From Noviherbaspirillum cavernae (GTDB lineage: Bacteria > Pseudomonadota > Gammaproteobacteria > Burkholderiales > Burkholderiaceae_D): a stretch of DNA of 64,000 bases. This document shows positions 46,191 to 54,978 of the stretch, one piece after another (the first letter of the stretch is position 1; every line of letters begins with the position of its first letter). The DNA lies in the NCBI RefSeq assembly GCF_003590875.1, contig NZ_QYUN01000002.1:620001-684000 (forward strand), written 5' to 3'. Under the pieces are notes generated by a model. It was not told the origin of the DNA and did no database searches. It worked only from the letters and a program-made list of their open reading frames with translations. A program made the position numbers and the translations under genes.

Positions 46191-47954
46191 ATGGATCACG
46201 CCGAACACGCAAGGGACGATGGGCATCATGCGCCGCAATCGTTCTGGACCAAATACGTCTGGAGCCAGGATCACAAGGTGATCGCGGTGCAGTATGCGAC
46301 GGTCGCGATCCTCGTCGGCCTGGTCGGCGTCGCGCTGTCGAATCTGATGCGGCTGCAGCTCGGTTTTCCCGGCCGCTTTCCGTCCATCGACGCGGCGCAT
46401 TACTACCAGTTCATGACCATGCACGGCATGATCATGGTGATCTATCTGCTGACCGCGCTGTTCCTCGGCGGTTTCGGCAACTACCTGATTCCGTTGATGG
46501 TCGGCGCGCGCGACATGGTGTTCCCGTATCTCAACATGCTGAGCTTCTGGGTCTATCTGCTGTCGGTGCTGGTGCTGATGGCGAGCTTCTTCGTGCCGGG
46601 CGGACCCACCGGCGCGGGCTGGACGTTGTATCCGCCGCAGGCGATCCTGGCGGGAACGCCGGGCCATGAGTGGGGCATCATCCTGATGCTGGTGTCGCTG
46701 GTGATCTTCATCGTCGCCGCGACCATGGGCGGCTTGAACTACGTCACCACCGTGTTGCAGGCGCGCACCGAAGGCATGACGCTGTTGCGCATCCCGCTCA
46801 CGGTGTGGGGAATTTTCGTCGCCACCATCCTCGCGCTGCTGGCCTTTCCGGCGCTGTTCGTCAGCGGCGTGATGATGCTGCTCGACAAGACGCTCGGCAC
46901 CAGCTTCTTCATGCCCGCGCTGGTGTCGATGGGGCAGGTGACGGATTACAAGGGTGGAAGTCCGCTGCTGTTCCAGCACCTGTTCTGGTTCTTCGGCCAT
47001 CCGGAGGTCTACATCGTCGCGCTGCCGGCCTTCGGCATCGTGTCCGATCTGATCAGCGTGCATGCGCGCAAGAGCATCTTCGGCTACCGCATGATGGTGT
47101 GGGCGATTCTCGCCATCGGCATACTGTCGGTGGTGGTGTGGGCGCATCACATGTTCGTGTCGGGCATGAATCCGTATTTCGGTTTCTTCTTCGCGACCAC
47201 CACACTGATCATTGCCGTGCCCACCGCGATCAAGGTCTACAACTGGCTGCTGACGCTGTGGCGCGGCGACATCCATCTATCGGTGCCGATGCTGTTCGCG
47301 CTGGCCTTCATCTGCACCTTCGCCATCGGCGGCCTGACCGGATTGTTCCTCGGCAATGTGAGTGTGGACATTCCCTTGTCCAATACCTATTTCGTCGTCG
47401 CGCATTTCCACATGGTGATGGGCGTCGCGCCGATCCTCGTGGTGTTCGGCGGTCTCTATCACTGGTATCCCAAGGTGACCGGCCGCATGCTGAACGACAC
47501 GCTGGGCAAGCTGCATTTCTGGATTACCTTCCTCGGCACCTATGCGATCTTCTTTCCCATGCACTACCTCGGCATCCTCGGCATGCCGCGCCGCTACTAT
47601 TCCTTCGATCAGTACGAATTCATCCCGCCTTCTGCGCATGCGCTCAATACCTTCATCACCGTGGTCGCGCTGATCGTCGCCACGGCACAACTCGTGTTCG
47701 TCTTCAATCTGGTATGGAGCGCGTTTCGCGGCAGGCGCGCCGACGGCAATCCGTGGCGCGCGGCATCGCTGGAATGGCAGACCCCCGATACGCCGCCGGT
47801 GCATGGCAATTGGGGGCCGCATCTGCCCATCGTCTATCGCTGGGCGTATGCGTACAGCGTTCCCGGTGCGCCGGAGGATTTCATCGCGCAGAATGCGCCG
47901 CCCGAAGCCGGCGGCGCGGAACCCGAGCCGCACGGCAAGGAGGCATTGGCATGA
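46191..47954 (+). CDS. ctaD: Cytochrome c oxidase subunit I
   Basis: Catalytic haem-copper subunit, 587 aa, with about 12 TM helices in the inner membrane; it reduces O2 and pumps protons. Haem a ligand region HGMIMVIYLLTALFLGGF; CuB His and cross-linked Tyr in FFGHPEVYIVALPAFG; the CuB pair in VWAHHMFVSGM; haem a3/a ligands in HFHMVMG. AGGAGGAAAG-type Shine-Dalgarno upstream. The stop overlaps the next start by 4 nt. Confidence 0.96.
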   Translation: MDHAEHARDDGHHAPQSFWTKYVWSQDHKVIAVQYATVAILVGLVGVALSNLMRLQLGFPGRFPSIDAAHYYQFMTMHGMIMVIYLLTALFLGGFGNYLIPLMVGARDMVFPYLNMLSFWVYLLSVLVLMASFFVPGGPTGAGWTLYPPQAILAGTPGHEWGIILMLVSLVIFIVAATMGGLNYVTTVLQARTEGMTLLRIPLTVWGIFVATILALLAFPALFVSGVMMLLDKTLGTSFFMPALVSMGQVTDYKGGSPLLFQHLFWFFGHPEVYIVALPAFGIVSDLISVHARKSIFGYRMMVWAILAIGILSVVVWAHHMFVSGMNPYFGFFFATTTLIIAVPTAIKVYNWLLTLWRGDIHLSVPMLFALAFICTFAIGGLTGLFLGNVSVDIPLSNTYFVVAHFHMVMGVAPILVVFGGLYHWYPKVTGRMLNDTLGKLHFWITFLGTYAIFFPMHYLGILGMPRRYYSFDQYEFIPPSAHALNTFITVVALIVATAQLVFVFNLVWSAFRGRRADGNPWRAASLEWQTPDTPPVHGNWGPHLPIVYRWAYAYSVPGAPEDFIAQNAPPEAGGAEPEPHGKEALA

Positions 47955-48637
47955 CTGGCATCAATGCGGCAACCACCATCCTGAAAGACACGCGGCGCGA
48001 CCGCGAAGGCCCGGGCGAGCCGGGGCCTTCGCATGCCGCCGGTTCGAACCGCAATCATCGCGGCTCGCCTTCCGGCGTCGCCTTGTGGTTCTTCATCGGC
48101 GTCGCGACCACCTTGTTCGCGCTTTTCATCCTGTCGTACGCGATGCGCATGGATGCCGCCGACTGGTCTCCGATCGCGATGCCGTGGCAGCTGTGGCTCA
48201 GTACCGCACTGCTGGTGGCAGGCAGCGTGACGCTGCAGCAGGCGAGTTCGGCGGCGCGTGACGCGCGCTGGCAGCGCGCGCATTTTCTGGTGCTGACAGG
48301 CGGCATCTGCGCGCTTGCCTTCCTCTGCGTGCAGCTGTGGGCGTGGCAGGCGCTGCTGGCCAATCGTGTCATGCCGGTCGGCAATCCTGCGGGCAGCTTC
48401 TTCTACCTGCTGACGGCGATGCACGGCCTGCACGTGATCGGTGGCCTGGCAGGATGGGCGATCACCGTCCATCACATGCCGCGCAGTGCCGTGCCGCATG
48501 ATCCGGTACGAACCGCCAGCACCATCGCGCTGTGCGCGCGCTACTGGCATTTTCTGCTGGCGGTATGGGTGGTGCTGTTCGCCACGCTGGGCTGGCTCAC
48601 GCCGGAAATCGTGCGCGCCATCTGCGGCACGCGCTGA
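47951..48637 (+). CDS. Cytochrome c oxidase subunit III-like protein (first copy)
   Basis: 228 aa starting in the ATGA overlap with ctaD. After a charged N-tail there are five hydrophobic helices. Subunit III signatures are GSFFYLLTAMHGLHVIGGL and ARYWHFLLAVWVVLFATLGW. It is shorter and more divergent than the second copy that follows 16 nt later, so it may be an accessory or assembly version. Confidence 0.88.
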   Translation: MTGINAATTILKDTRRDREGPGEPGPSHAAGSNRNHRGSPSGVALWFFIGVATTLFALFILSYAMRMDAADWSPIAMPWQLWLSTALLVAGSVTLQQASSAARDARWQRAHFLVLTGGICALAFLCVQLWAWQALLANRVMPVGNPAGSFFYLLTAMHGLHVIGGLAGWAITVHHMPRSAVPHDPVRTASTIALCARYWHFLLAVWVVLFATLGWLTPEIVRAICGTR

Positions 48638-48653
48638 CAACCACGGAGGACCC

Positions 48654-49346
48654 ATGAGCGCGCTACTGTCTCCATCGCCGGAAACATCGAAACCATCGTT
48701 CGGCGGCCTGCGCGGACTGGTGGCCGACTGGTCGTCCGATCAGCAAGCCTTCCAGGTATCGTGGGGCAAGGCGATGATGTGGATTTTCCTGCTCTCCGAT
48801 ACCTTCGTCTTCAGCAGCTTCCTGATCGGCTACATGACGGTGCGCATCGCCACCACCGCGCCTTGGCCCAATCCGAGCGAAGTGTTTGCGCTCCACGTCG
48901 GTGGCGTCGAAGTGCCGCTGCTCCTGATCGCGATCATGACCTTCGTGTTGATCACCAGCAGCGGCACGATGGCGATGGCGGTCAACTTCGCCTACCGGCG
49001 CGACCGCATGAAGACGGCGCTGTTGATGCTTGCCACCGCCTTTCTGGGGGCCGCCTTCGTCGGCATGCAGGCTTTCGAATGGACCAAGCTGATCGTCGAA
49101 GGCGTGCGGCCGTGGGGCAACCCGATGGGCGCGGCGCAGTTCGGTTCCGCCTTTTTCATGATCACCGGCTTCCACGGTCTGCATGTGTCCGCCGGCGTGA
49201 TCTATCTGCTCGTCGTGGCGCTGCGCGTATTGCGCGGCCGTTACGAAAAGAGCGGCAACTATCAGATCGTGGAAATTGCCGGGCTCTACTGGCACTTCGT
49301 CGATCTGGTCTGGGTATTCATCTTTGCGCTGTTCTATCTCTGGTGA
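48654..49346 (+). CDS. ctaE: Cytochrome c oxidase subunit III (second copy)
   Basis: 230 aa, preceded by GGAGG. It has about five TM helices with MMWIFLLSDTFVFSSFLIGY, GSAFFMITGFHGLHVSAGVIY and GLYWHFVDLVWVFIFALFYLW, the classical subunit III C-terminus. It stabilises the catalytic core and shapes O2 and proton access. Two tandem subunit III genes in one operon are unusual but occur in caa3-like clusters of related bacteria. Confidence 0.92.
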   Translation: MSALLSPSPETSKPSFGGLRGLVADWSSDQQAFQVSWGKAMMWIFLLSDTFVFSSFLIGYMTVRIATTAPWPNPSEVFALHVGGVEVPLLLIAIMTFVLITSSGTMAMAVNFAYRRDRMKTALLMLATAFLGAAFVGMQAFEWTKLIVEGVRPWGNPMGAAQFGSAFFMITGFHGLHVSAGVIYLLVVALRVLRGRYEKSGNYQIVEIAGLYWHFVDLVWVFIFALFYLW

Positions 49347-49353
49347 GGTGGCC

Positions 49354-49668
49354 ATGACTTCCCACAGCGGACAACAACATCCGATCAGCCTGTACCTCAA
49401 GATCTGGGGGCTGCTGTTCGTTCTCAGCACGCTGTCGTATCTGGTGGATTACTTTCAATTCCAGGGTTATCTGAGATGGAGCCTGATCATCCTCTTCATG
49501 CTGCTGAAGGCAGGGCTCATCGTGGCCATCTTCATGCACATGGCATGGGAGAGACTGTCGCTGGTGTATGCGATCCTCGTGCCGCCCCTGTGCCTGCTGG
49601 TACTGGTGATATTGATGGCGGCCGAGGCGGATTACACCTTTGCCTTGCGGCAGATGTTTTTCCGGTGA
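49354..49668 (+). CDS. Cytochrome c oxidase subunit IV family protein
   Basis: 104 aa from an ATG with GAGGTGG just upstream. Three TM helices include LFVLSTLSYLVDYFQFQGYLR and LKAGLIVAIFMHMAWERLS, the pattern of bacterial CyoD/CtaF-type small subunits. It is last in the oxidase operon; no haem A synthesis or Cox11/CtaG assembly genes follow here. Confidence 0.88.
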   Translation: MTSHSGQQHPISLYLKIWGLLFVLSTLSYLVDYFQFQGYLRWSLIILFMLLKAGLIVAIFMHMAWERLSLVYAILVPPLCLLVLVILMAAEADYTFALRQMFFR

Positions 49669-49714
49669 GCGATTGCGGCGCGACTGGCGAATGCTGAACA
49701 GTCGCAAGCAATTC

Positions 49715-49795
49715 CGTCATTCCGAATGCAGTGAGGAATCTCGAACAAGGGCATGGCTGCCGTCGTTGCAGATTCCCATTGCGCCGGGAATGACG
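49715..49795. repeat. Dispersed intergenic repeat, copy 3
   Basis: CGTCATTCC (49715-49723) and GGAATGACG (49787-49795) bound an 81-bp unit containing GAATGCAGTGAGGAATCTCG, shared with the copies at 22291 and 28088. It lies in the gap after the oxidase operon. Confidence 0.65.
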
Positions 49796-49845
49796 CGCTA
49801 AACGGACGCGTTCCCCGATACAAATCCGGAAACTGCCGTGATGCG

Positions 49846-50136
49846 TCATATCCGGCAAAAGACATCGATGACCACCTTGTCGTCCCGCTTGTATTCCGGG
49901 CGCGGGACAAAAGGTGTTTCGGTCAGATGAACGAGAACCGCATCCTTGATCTTGAGCAATTTCCACCCCGCGCGTTCGCCGCTCTCGCTGCCACCGGCCA
50001 GTTGATAACAGCGCACGACTTCGTCGCCGTTTTTATCCTCTCCATGGATATGCGGCTCGACGATGCGGGAATAGCCGTGATAGCGCAGTTCAAGGACGCG
50101 CTTCTCTTCAATCGCCTTGCAGATCGTTGCGTTCAT
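49846..50136 (-). CDS. Small WYL-domain-like protein
   Basis: 96 aa. The pattern AIEEKRVLELRYHGYSRIVEPHIHGEDKNG split over 9-38, then WKLLKIKDAVLVHL, resembles a lone WYL ligand-binding domain without DNA-binding part. Such single-domain versions are widespread but uncharacterised. It stands alone between a repeat element and the terminator of gabD. Confidence 0.68.
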   Translation of the reverse strand: MNATICKAIEEKRVLELRYHGYSRIVEPHIHGEDKNGDEVVRCYQLAGGSESGERAGWKLLKIKDAVLVHLTETPFVPRPEYKRDDKVVIDVFCRI

Positions 50137-50214
50137 TTGAGGCCACGGGTTTCTGTCGATAGTCGTACGACTGCCAAAGGCACATGGCGTTCATGCGTGC
50201 GTTGAACCCGAAAG

Positions 50215-50245
50215 AAAAAAGCCGCCGGATTGCCCGGCGGCTTTT
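50215..50245. terminator. Bidirectional terminator after gabD
   Basis: GCCGCCGG-ATTGC-CCGGCGGC with A6 to the left and T4 to the right. On the minus strand the stem is followed by TTTTTT, 24 nt beyond the gabD stop. Confidence 0.9.
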
Positions 50246-50268
50246 CATTGGTGATGTCCGATCGGCGA

Positions 50269-51747
50269 TCAAATGCCGCCCATGCACAGATATTTCATTT
50301 CCAGATATTCATCGATACCGTACTTCGACCCTTCGCGTCCCAGACCGGATTGCTTGACACCACCGAACGGCGCGACTTCATTCGAGATGAGGCCAGTGTT
50401 GATACCGACCATGCCGTATTCCAGCTTTTCAGCCACGCGCCAGACGCGGCCGATGTCGCGCGAGTAGAAATAGCTCGCCAGTCCGAATTCGGTATCGTTG
50501 GCCGCGGCCACCACTTCCTCTTCCGTCCGGAATTTAGCGACTGCCGCCACCGGCCCGAAGGTTTCCTCGCGCATGATCTTCATGTCGCCGGTGACGTTAG
50601 CCAATACAGTCGGCTCGTAGAAACGGCCGCCGAGCGTGTGCGCCTTGCCGCCGGCAAGCACCTTCGCGCCTTTTGCCACGGCATCGGAGACATGGTCCTC
50701 AACCTTGGCGACGGCTTGCTCGTCGATCAATGGTCCCTGCAGCACGCCTTTTTCGAAACCGTTCCCCACCTGGATTCTTGCCGCGCCCGCCGCCAGTTTC
50801 GCGACGAAGGCGTCGTAAATCGATTCATGAACATAGAAGCGGTTGGTGCAGACGCAGGTCTGGCCGGCGTTGCGATACTTCGATGCCAGCGCGCCTTCGA
50901 CCGCGGCGTCGAGATCGGCATCCTCGAACACGATGAAGGGCGCATGGCCGCCGAGTTCCAGCGCCAGCTTCTTCACGGTCGGCGCGGATTGCTGCATCAG
51001 GATGCGGCCGACCGGCGTCGATCCGGTGAAGGAGAGATGGCGCACGACCGGACTGTCGCACAGCACCTTGCCGACTTCGATCGAGCGTTCCGAATCGGCG
51101 GTGACGATGTTGATCACGCCAGCCGGCAAGCCGGCGCGATGCGCCAGCTCCGCGAGGGCCAGGGCCGACAGCGGCGTTTGCTCGGCCGGCTTGATGACGA
51201 TGGTGCAGCCCGCAGCAATCGCCGGCGCAACCTTGCGCGTGATCATCGCAATCGGGAAGTTCCATGGCGTAATTGCGGCACATACGCCAATCGCCTGGCG
51301 GATGACAACCATGCGCTTGTCGGACCAGGTCGACGACATCACATCGCCCGACACGCGCTTGGCTTCCTCTGCAAACCATTCAATGAAGCTCGCGCCGTAC
51401 ACGACTTCGCCCTTGGCTTCCACCAGGGGCTTGCCTTGCTCCGCGGTCATCAATGCCGCCAGATCGTCGGCATGGGCAATCATCAGGTCGAACCATTTGC
51501 GCAGGACGGTGGCGCGTTCCTTGCCCGTCTTCGCGGACCAGGCAGGGAAGGCGGCATTCGCCGCATCGATGGCGCTTTGCGTTTCAGCCGCGCCAAGGTT
51601 GGGCACGGAGGCGATGGTCACTCCATCGGCCGGATTGGTCACATCGAATGCATTCGTGCCGCTGATCCATGCGCCGTTCAGATATGCCTGATTGCGCAGC
51701 AATGCGGAGTCGTTGAGTTTGGGAAGCCCTTTGACTGCCTGCAGCAT
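50269..51747 (-). CDS. gabD: Succinate-semialdehyde dehydrogenase (NAD(P)+)
   Basis: Aldehyde dehydrogenase superfamily, 492 aa, matching GabD by length and motifs. Rossmann-site FTGSTPVGR; general base Glu in ELGGHAPFIVF; catalytic Cys near residue 295 in NAGQTCVCTNRFYVHESI, where the second Cys is typical of GabD; and the C-terminal AEKLEYGMVGINTGLIS. It oxidises succinate semialdehyde to succinate in GABA or 4-hydroxybutyrate catabolism. No GABA transaminase gene is adjacent, so the exact aldehyde is inferred. AGGAGATG lies before the start. Confidence 0.92.
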   Translation of the reverse strand: MLQAVKGLPKLNDSALLRNQAYLNGAWISGTNAFDVTNPADGVTIASVPNLGAAETQSAIDAANAAFPAWSAKTGKERATVLRKWFDLMIAHADDLAALMTAEQGKPLVEAKGEVVYGASFIEWFAEEAKRVSGDVMSSTWSDKRMVVIRQAIGVCAAITPWNFPIAMITRKVAPAIAAGCTIVIKPAEQTPLSALALAELAHRAGLPAGVINIVTADSERSIEVGKVLCDSPVVRHLSFTGSTPVGRILMQQSAPTVKKLALELGGHAPFIVFEDADLDAAVEGALASKYRNAGQTCVCTNRFYVHESIYDAFVAKLAAGAARIQVGNGFEKGVLQGPLIDEQAVAKVEDHVSDAVAKGAKVLAGGKAHTLGGRFYEPTVLANVTGDMKIMREETFGPVAAVAKFRTEEEVVAAANDTEFGLASYFYSRDIGRVWRVAEKLEYGMVGINTGLISNEVAPFGGVKQSGLGREGSKYGIDEYLEMKYLCMGGI

Positions 51748-51874
51748 GATTCATCTCCTGTGATGGCTTTTGTAAAGAGACAAGAATAGCGCAATCCTGC
51801 ACGATATGCTGTCGGGGCAGGGAGGCGACAAGCGCCGTACCATATCGAATTTGCGACCCGAAAGGAGCTGCTGC

Positions 51875-52327
51875 ATGGAAAAGAGAGTCAACCTGGGCAA
51901 GGCTGCACCGGAGCTGTACCAGACCGTCATCACCCTCGACCGGCAAGCCGGCGAATACGCTGCGTCGGCCGGGATTGCCGATGGATTTGTGCACCTGCTG
52001 CGACTGCGCGCATCGCAGCTGAACCAATGCGCGTATTGCGTCAGGCTCCATACGCGCGATGCGCTCGCCAGCGGCGAATCCAGCGACCGCATCAGCGTCC
52101 TGCCCGCATGGCGCGAGACACAGTATTTCGATGAAAAGGAGCAGGCAGCCCTTGCGCTTTGCGAAGCGGTAACGATGATTGCGGACGGGCAGGTACCGGA
52201 CTCGGTCTATGCGCAAGCTGCTGCGGCGCTGTCGAACGAGGAAATCGCGGCGGTCGAATGGCTCTGTGTCGTGATCAACGCCTGGAACCGGATTGCCATT
52301 CCCAGCCGGTATCCGGTGAAAGCCTGA
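51875..52327 (+). CDS. AhpD-like carboxymuconolactone decarboxylase family protein
   Basis: 150 aa from the ATG with AAAGGAG upstream. The alpha-helical CMD fold carries the redox motif CAYCVRLHTRDAL (CxxC plus His), as in AhpD-type alkylhydroperoxidases. It probably reduces peroxides with a thiol partner; substrate unknown. It is convergent with the WYL regulator at 52329, one base apart. Confidence 0.88.
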   Translation: MEKRVNLGKAAPELYQTVITLDRQAGEYAASAGIADGFVHLLRLRASQLNQCAYCVRLHTRDALASGESSDRISVLPAWRETQYFDEKEQAALALCEAVTMIADGQVPDSVYAQAAAALSNEEIAAVEWLCVVINAWNRIAIPSRYPVKA

Positions 52328-52328
52328 T

Positions 52329-53036
52329 TCAGGCCTTGCCGCCGTTGCGCGAGCCGCTGTTTTCCCGCTGCATCGCGCGCACGAAATCGGCCAGCCGCCT
52401 GCCTTCCTGAGCGGGATACACTTCTCCGACATCGAGGGTCTGAACACGGTCCAGCCGGAAGTTGCGGAAATTGCCGCGCATTTCACACCACGCGGCAATC
52501 GACCAGCCGCCGCCCCAGAAATACAGCGCCAGCGGCCACACGACGCGGCGCGAACCTCGGCCCTGCGCATCGACATAATCCAGCTGCAGTTTGCGGTGCT
52601 CGCCCGCCGCCTGCCGGATCGTTTCCAGACGTTCGCCGTGTTTCGGATCGATGTGAAAGGCGGGGGCAAACAACGGCGTTGCCTCGACAAAATCGCGTTT
52701 CTCCTTCGGCAGCGCGAGCGTGATCTTGGCTAGTGCGGCGGCGCTGGAGGCAGCCAGTTGCGGCCCACCCCAGGCCTGCACCATGCGCATGCCGATCACC
52801 AGTGCATCGATTTCGTTGGAAGAAAACATGAGCGGTTGCAAATCGAATCCGGCCTTGATGCGATAGCCGACGCCCGCTTCGCCTTCCACCGGCACGCCGG
52901 ACAGCGACAGGTCGCGGATGTCACGGTAAATCGTGCGTTCGGAAACCGAGAGCCAGTCGGCCAGTTGCCTGGCGGTAGTCAGGCGTCGACCGCGCAGGTA
53001 CTGGGCGATCTGGAACAGGCGGTCGGCGCGGCGCAT
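52329..53036 (-). CDS. YafY-type HTH/WYL transcriptional regulator
   Basis: 235 aa. The N-terminal HTH is MRRADRLFQIAQYLRGRRLTTARQLADWL split over 1-29, with SERTIYRDIRDLSLSGVPVEGE. The C-terminal WYL domain (about 135-215) has RRVVWPLALYFWGGGWSIAAWC, with the WYL triad in divergent form. Its start codon overlaps the stop of a short TfoX-C-like gene (TGATG). Family members respond to DNA damage, nucleic acids or metabolites; the signal here is unknown. Confidence 0.9.
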   Translation of the reverse strand: MRRADRLFQIAQYLRGRRLTTARQLADWLSVSERTIYRDIRDLSLSGVPVEGEAGVGYRIKAGFDLQPLMFSSNEIDALVIGMRMVQAWGGPQLAASSAAALAKITLALPKEKRDFVEATPLFAPAFHIDPKHGERLETIRQAAGEHRKLQLDYVDAQGRGSRRVVWPLALYFWGGGWSIAAWCEMRGNFRNFRLDRVQTLDVGEVYPAQEGRRLADFVRAMQRENSGSRNGGKA

Positions 53037-53152
53037 CAGATACGCACTCCGCGTGTCGCGAGCTCTTCGAGCGTGCGGATGCCGATGGCACGAAGCATGG
53101 CTTCGGACTTCGGCCCGAGATTGCGCAGGTCGGACAGGCGTTGTGCATTCAT
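53036..53152 (-). CDS. 38-aa TfoX C-terminal-domain-like peptide
   Basis: Short frame starting MNAQRLSDLRNLGPKSEAML and ending RTLEELATRGVRI. The NLGPKSE-mL-xx-GI-xT-xx-EL-xx-G pattern is the helix-hairpin-helix start of the TfoX/Sxy C-terminal domain, which normally runs about 80 residues. Here it stops halfway, and the stop codon shares a base with the WYL regulator start. Either a coupled micro-gene or a remnant of a longer protein. Confidence 0.55.
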   Translation of the reverse strand: MNAQRLSDLRNLGPKSEAMLRAIGIRTLEELATRGVRI

Positions 53153-53202
53153 CATTGCATTCTGGCAAATGTGCGCAGCGCCGTCCAGCGCATCCCGGTA
53201 TC

Positions 53203-53571
53203 TCAGTTCTGGGCGTGCAGCGCCAGTCGGTTACCTTCGGTGTCGATGAAATTCGCAATGAAGCCGAGGTTGCGCGGCAGTTCCATTTTCTCCATCGCGA
53301 TATGGCCGCCCGCCGGTTCGATGCGCGCCAGGATGGCATCGAGCGATCCGGTGGCATCAAGATAGAGCACCGGGCCGTGCGCGCTCGGCGCGAAATGCTC
53401 GCCATGAATCACGCAGCCGACGCTATCTTCGTCCAGCGTGGTAAAGATGCCCATCCGGGGGCCGCCGGTTTCTTCGATTTTCAGCTTGCAGTCGAAGATC
53501 GATTCGTAGAACGACACGGCACGGGAAAAGTCGCGGGAAGGGATTTCGAACCAGTTGATTTTTGTCTGCAT
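53203..53571 (-). CDS. Glyoxalase/VOC-superfamily protein
   Basis: 122 aa from the ATG with AGGAG upstream. Two beta-alpha-beta-beta-beta modules: INWFEIPSRDFSRAVSFYESIF and VLYLDATGSLDAILARIEPAGG. Resembles the PhnB/YdeR-like VOC proteins of unknown substrate; the metal-binding His/Glu set is incomplete. It lies just upstream of the TfoX-C-like and WYL genes on the same strand and may share their transcript. Confidence 0.85.
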   Translation of the reverse strand: MQTKINWFEIPSRDFSRAVSFYESIFDCKLKIEETGGPRMGIFTTLDEDSVGCVIHGEHFAPSAHGPVLYLDATGSLDAILARIEPAGGHIAMEKMELPRNLGFIANFIDTEGNRLALHAQN

Positions 53572-53625
53572 GATGCGCTCCTGTACGTTGAAATGCCACA
53601 TGGCATGGGACGTATCATGCGGGAG

Positions 53626-53653
53626 GGCTCCTGACAGCGTTGTGTCAGGAGCC
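53626..53653. repeat. Perfect 11-bp hairpin after the RNA methyltransferase gene
   Basis: GGCTCCTGACA-6 nt-TGTCAGGAGCC, 15 nt beyond the stop codon at 53669. It lacks a T-run on the minus strand, so it is a stem that may slow or protect the mRNA end rather than a textbook terminator. Confidence 0.65.
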
Positions 53654-53668
53654 TTGCGCTCCGTTCGC

Positions 53669-54874
53669 TCAGTCGGCTTTCGGCTTGGCTTCTTCGCGGC
53701 GATTGAACCCGGCCACCATGTCGAAGCGGAACAGCCGGCATTCCAGCGCGCCGTTGAAGAACGGCGTCTTGCGCGACTCCTTCAGGCGCAAGAGTTTCGG
53801 CACGCCGAGGTCGGCGGTGAACAGGAACACCTGCCAGCCTGCAAAACGCTGCTTCAATGTCTTGCTGAACGCGCTGTAAAACGCTGCGGTCATCTCATCG
53901 GCTTCCTGCGTGCTGTCGCCACGCACGCCGATGCGCTCGCCGTAGGGCGGGTTGGTGAGGATGATGCCAGGTGTCTCTGCGGGCGGTTTCACTTCCTGCG
54001 CCTCGATCTGCTTCAATGGCACGTCAAACATGACACCCGCATTGCGCAGGTTGTGGCGCGCCATGGTGATCATGTCGCCGGAAATGTCGCTGCCGAAGAT
54101 CGTGGGCGTGGTCGGAATCGGATTGGGTTTGAAGCTGCCCTTGATCGCCTGCCACTCGGCGGAGTCGAAATCATTGAATTTTTCAAACGCAAAATTGCGC
54201 CGCGCGCCCGGCGGAACACCCGCCACGATCTGTGCCGCCTCGGCAAGAATGGTGCCGGAGCCGCACATCGGATCGAACAGCGTCATGCCCGGCTTCCATC
54301 CCGCCACGCGCAACAATCCCGCCGCGAGATTTTCGCGCAGCGGCGCGTCGCCCGTCTCCATCCGCCAGCCGCGCTTGAACAGCGCCTCGCCGGAGGTGTC
54401 CAGATACAGGGTGAAGGTGCGGGCATCGAGGAAGCCGACGATGCGCATGTCCGGTGTTTTTGTATTGACTGAAGGCCGTTCCGAATACTGATCACGGAAA
54501 CGGTCGCAGACCGCATCCTTGATCTTGAGCGTCGTGAATTCCAGGCTCTTCAACGGCGACTTCACGGCGGTGACATCGACGCGGATAGTGTGCTTGAGGC
54601 TGAACCAGTCTTCCCACGGCTGCGCGAGCGCGAGGTCGTAGATGTCGTTCTCGTTGACGTAGCTGCCATGCGCAATGCGCAGCAGCACGCGCGAGGCGAT
54701 GCGCGAATGCAGGTTGATGCGATACGCATCGGTCAATGCACCGGAGCAATGCACGCCGCCCGGTACTTGATTGTGAATGTTCAGCGTCCTGCTTTGCTGC
54801 GCGATTTCGCCCAGTTCTTCCGCCAGCGCGGCTTCCAGACCGCGCGGGCAGGGACAGAAAAATGAATGTGACAT
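53669..54874 (-). CDS. rlmL: 23S rRNA (guanine-N2)-methyltransferase, RlmL N-part type
   Basis: 401 aa with an N-terminal THUMP RNA-binding domain (about 45-160) and a SAM-dependent UPF0020 methyltransferase domain. Motif I is LFDPMCGSGTILAEAA near 200 and the catalytic motif IV is ILTNPPYGERIG near 310, the N-methyltransferase NPPY signature. It corresponds to the RlmL half of the E. coli RlmKL fusion; no RlmK partner domain is attached. Site specificity (G2445) is inferred from the family. Confidence 0.88.
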   Translation of the reverse strand: MSHSFFCPCPRGLEAALAEELGEIAQQSRTLNIHNQVPGGVHCSGALTDAYRINLHSRIASRVLLRIAHGSYVNENDIYDLALAQPWEDWFSLKHTIRVDVTAVKSPLKSLEFTTLKIKDAVCDRFRDQYSERPSVNTKTPDMRIVGFLDARTFTLYLDTSGEALFKRGWRMETGDAPLRENLAAGLLRVAGWKPGMTLFDPMCGSGTILAEAAQIVAGVPPGARRNFAFEKFNDFDSAEWQAIKGSFKPNPIPTTPTIFGSDISGDMITMARHNLRNAGVMFDVPLKQIEAQEVKPPAETPGIILTNPPYGERIGVRGDSTQEADEMTAAFYSAFSKTLKQRFAGWQVFLFTADLGVPKLLRLKESRKTPFFNGALECRLFRFDMVAGFNRREEAKPKAD

Positions 54875-54946
54875 GGAGAACCCTTTATCCGTGGTAAATC
54901 AATCTGATCGTTATTTCGGCATGCGCCGAAGCGATACACAGTCGTA

Positions 54947-54969
54947 GCGTGGGCACGCAATGCCCACGC
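54947..54969. repeat. Small REP-like hairpin
   Basis: GCGTGGGCA-CGCAA-TGCCCACGC, 9-bp perfect stem, 9 nt beyond the stop of the DsbA-like gene. No T-run. Confidence 0.55.
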
Positions 54970-54978
54970 GGTAATCGT

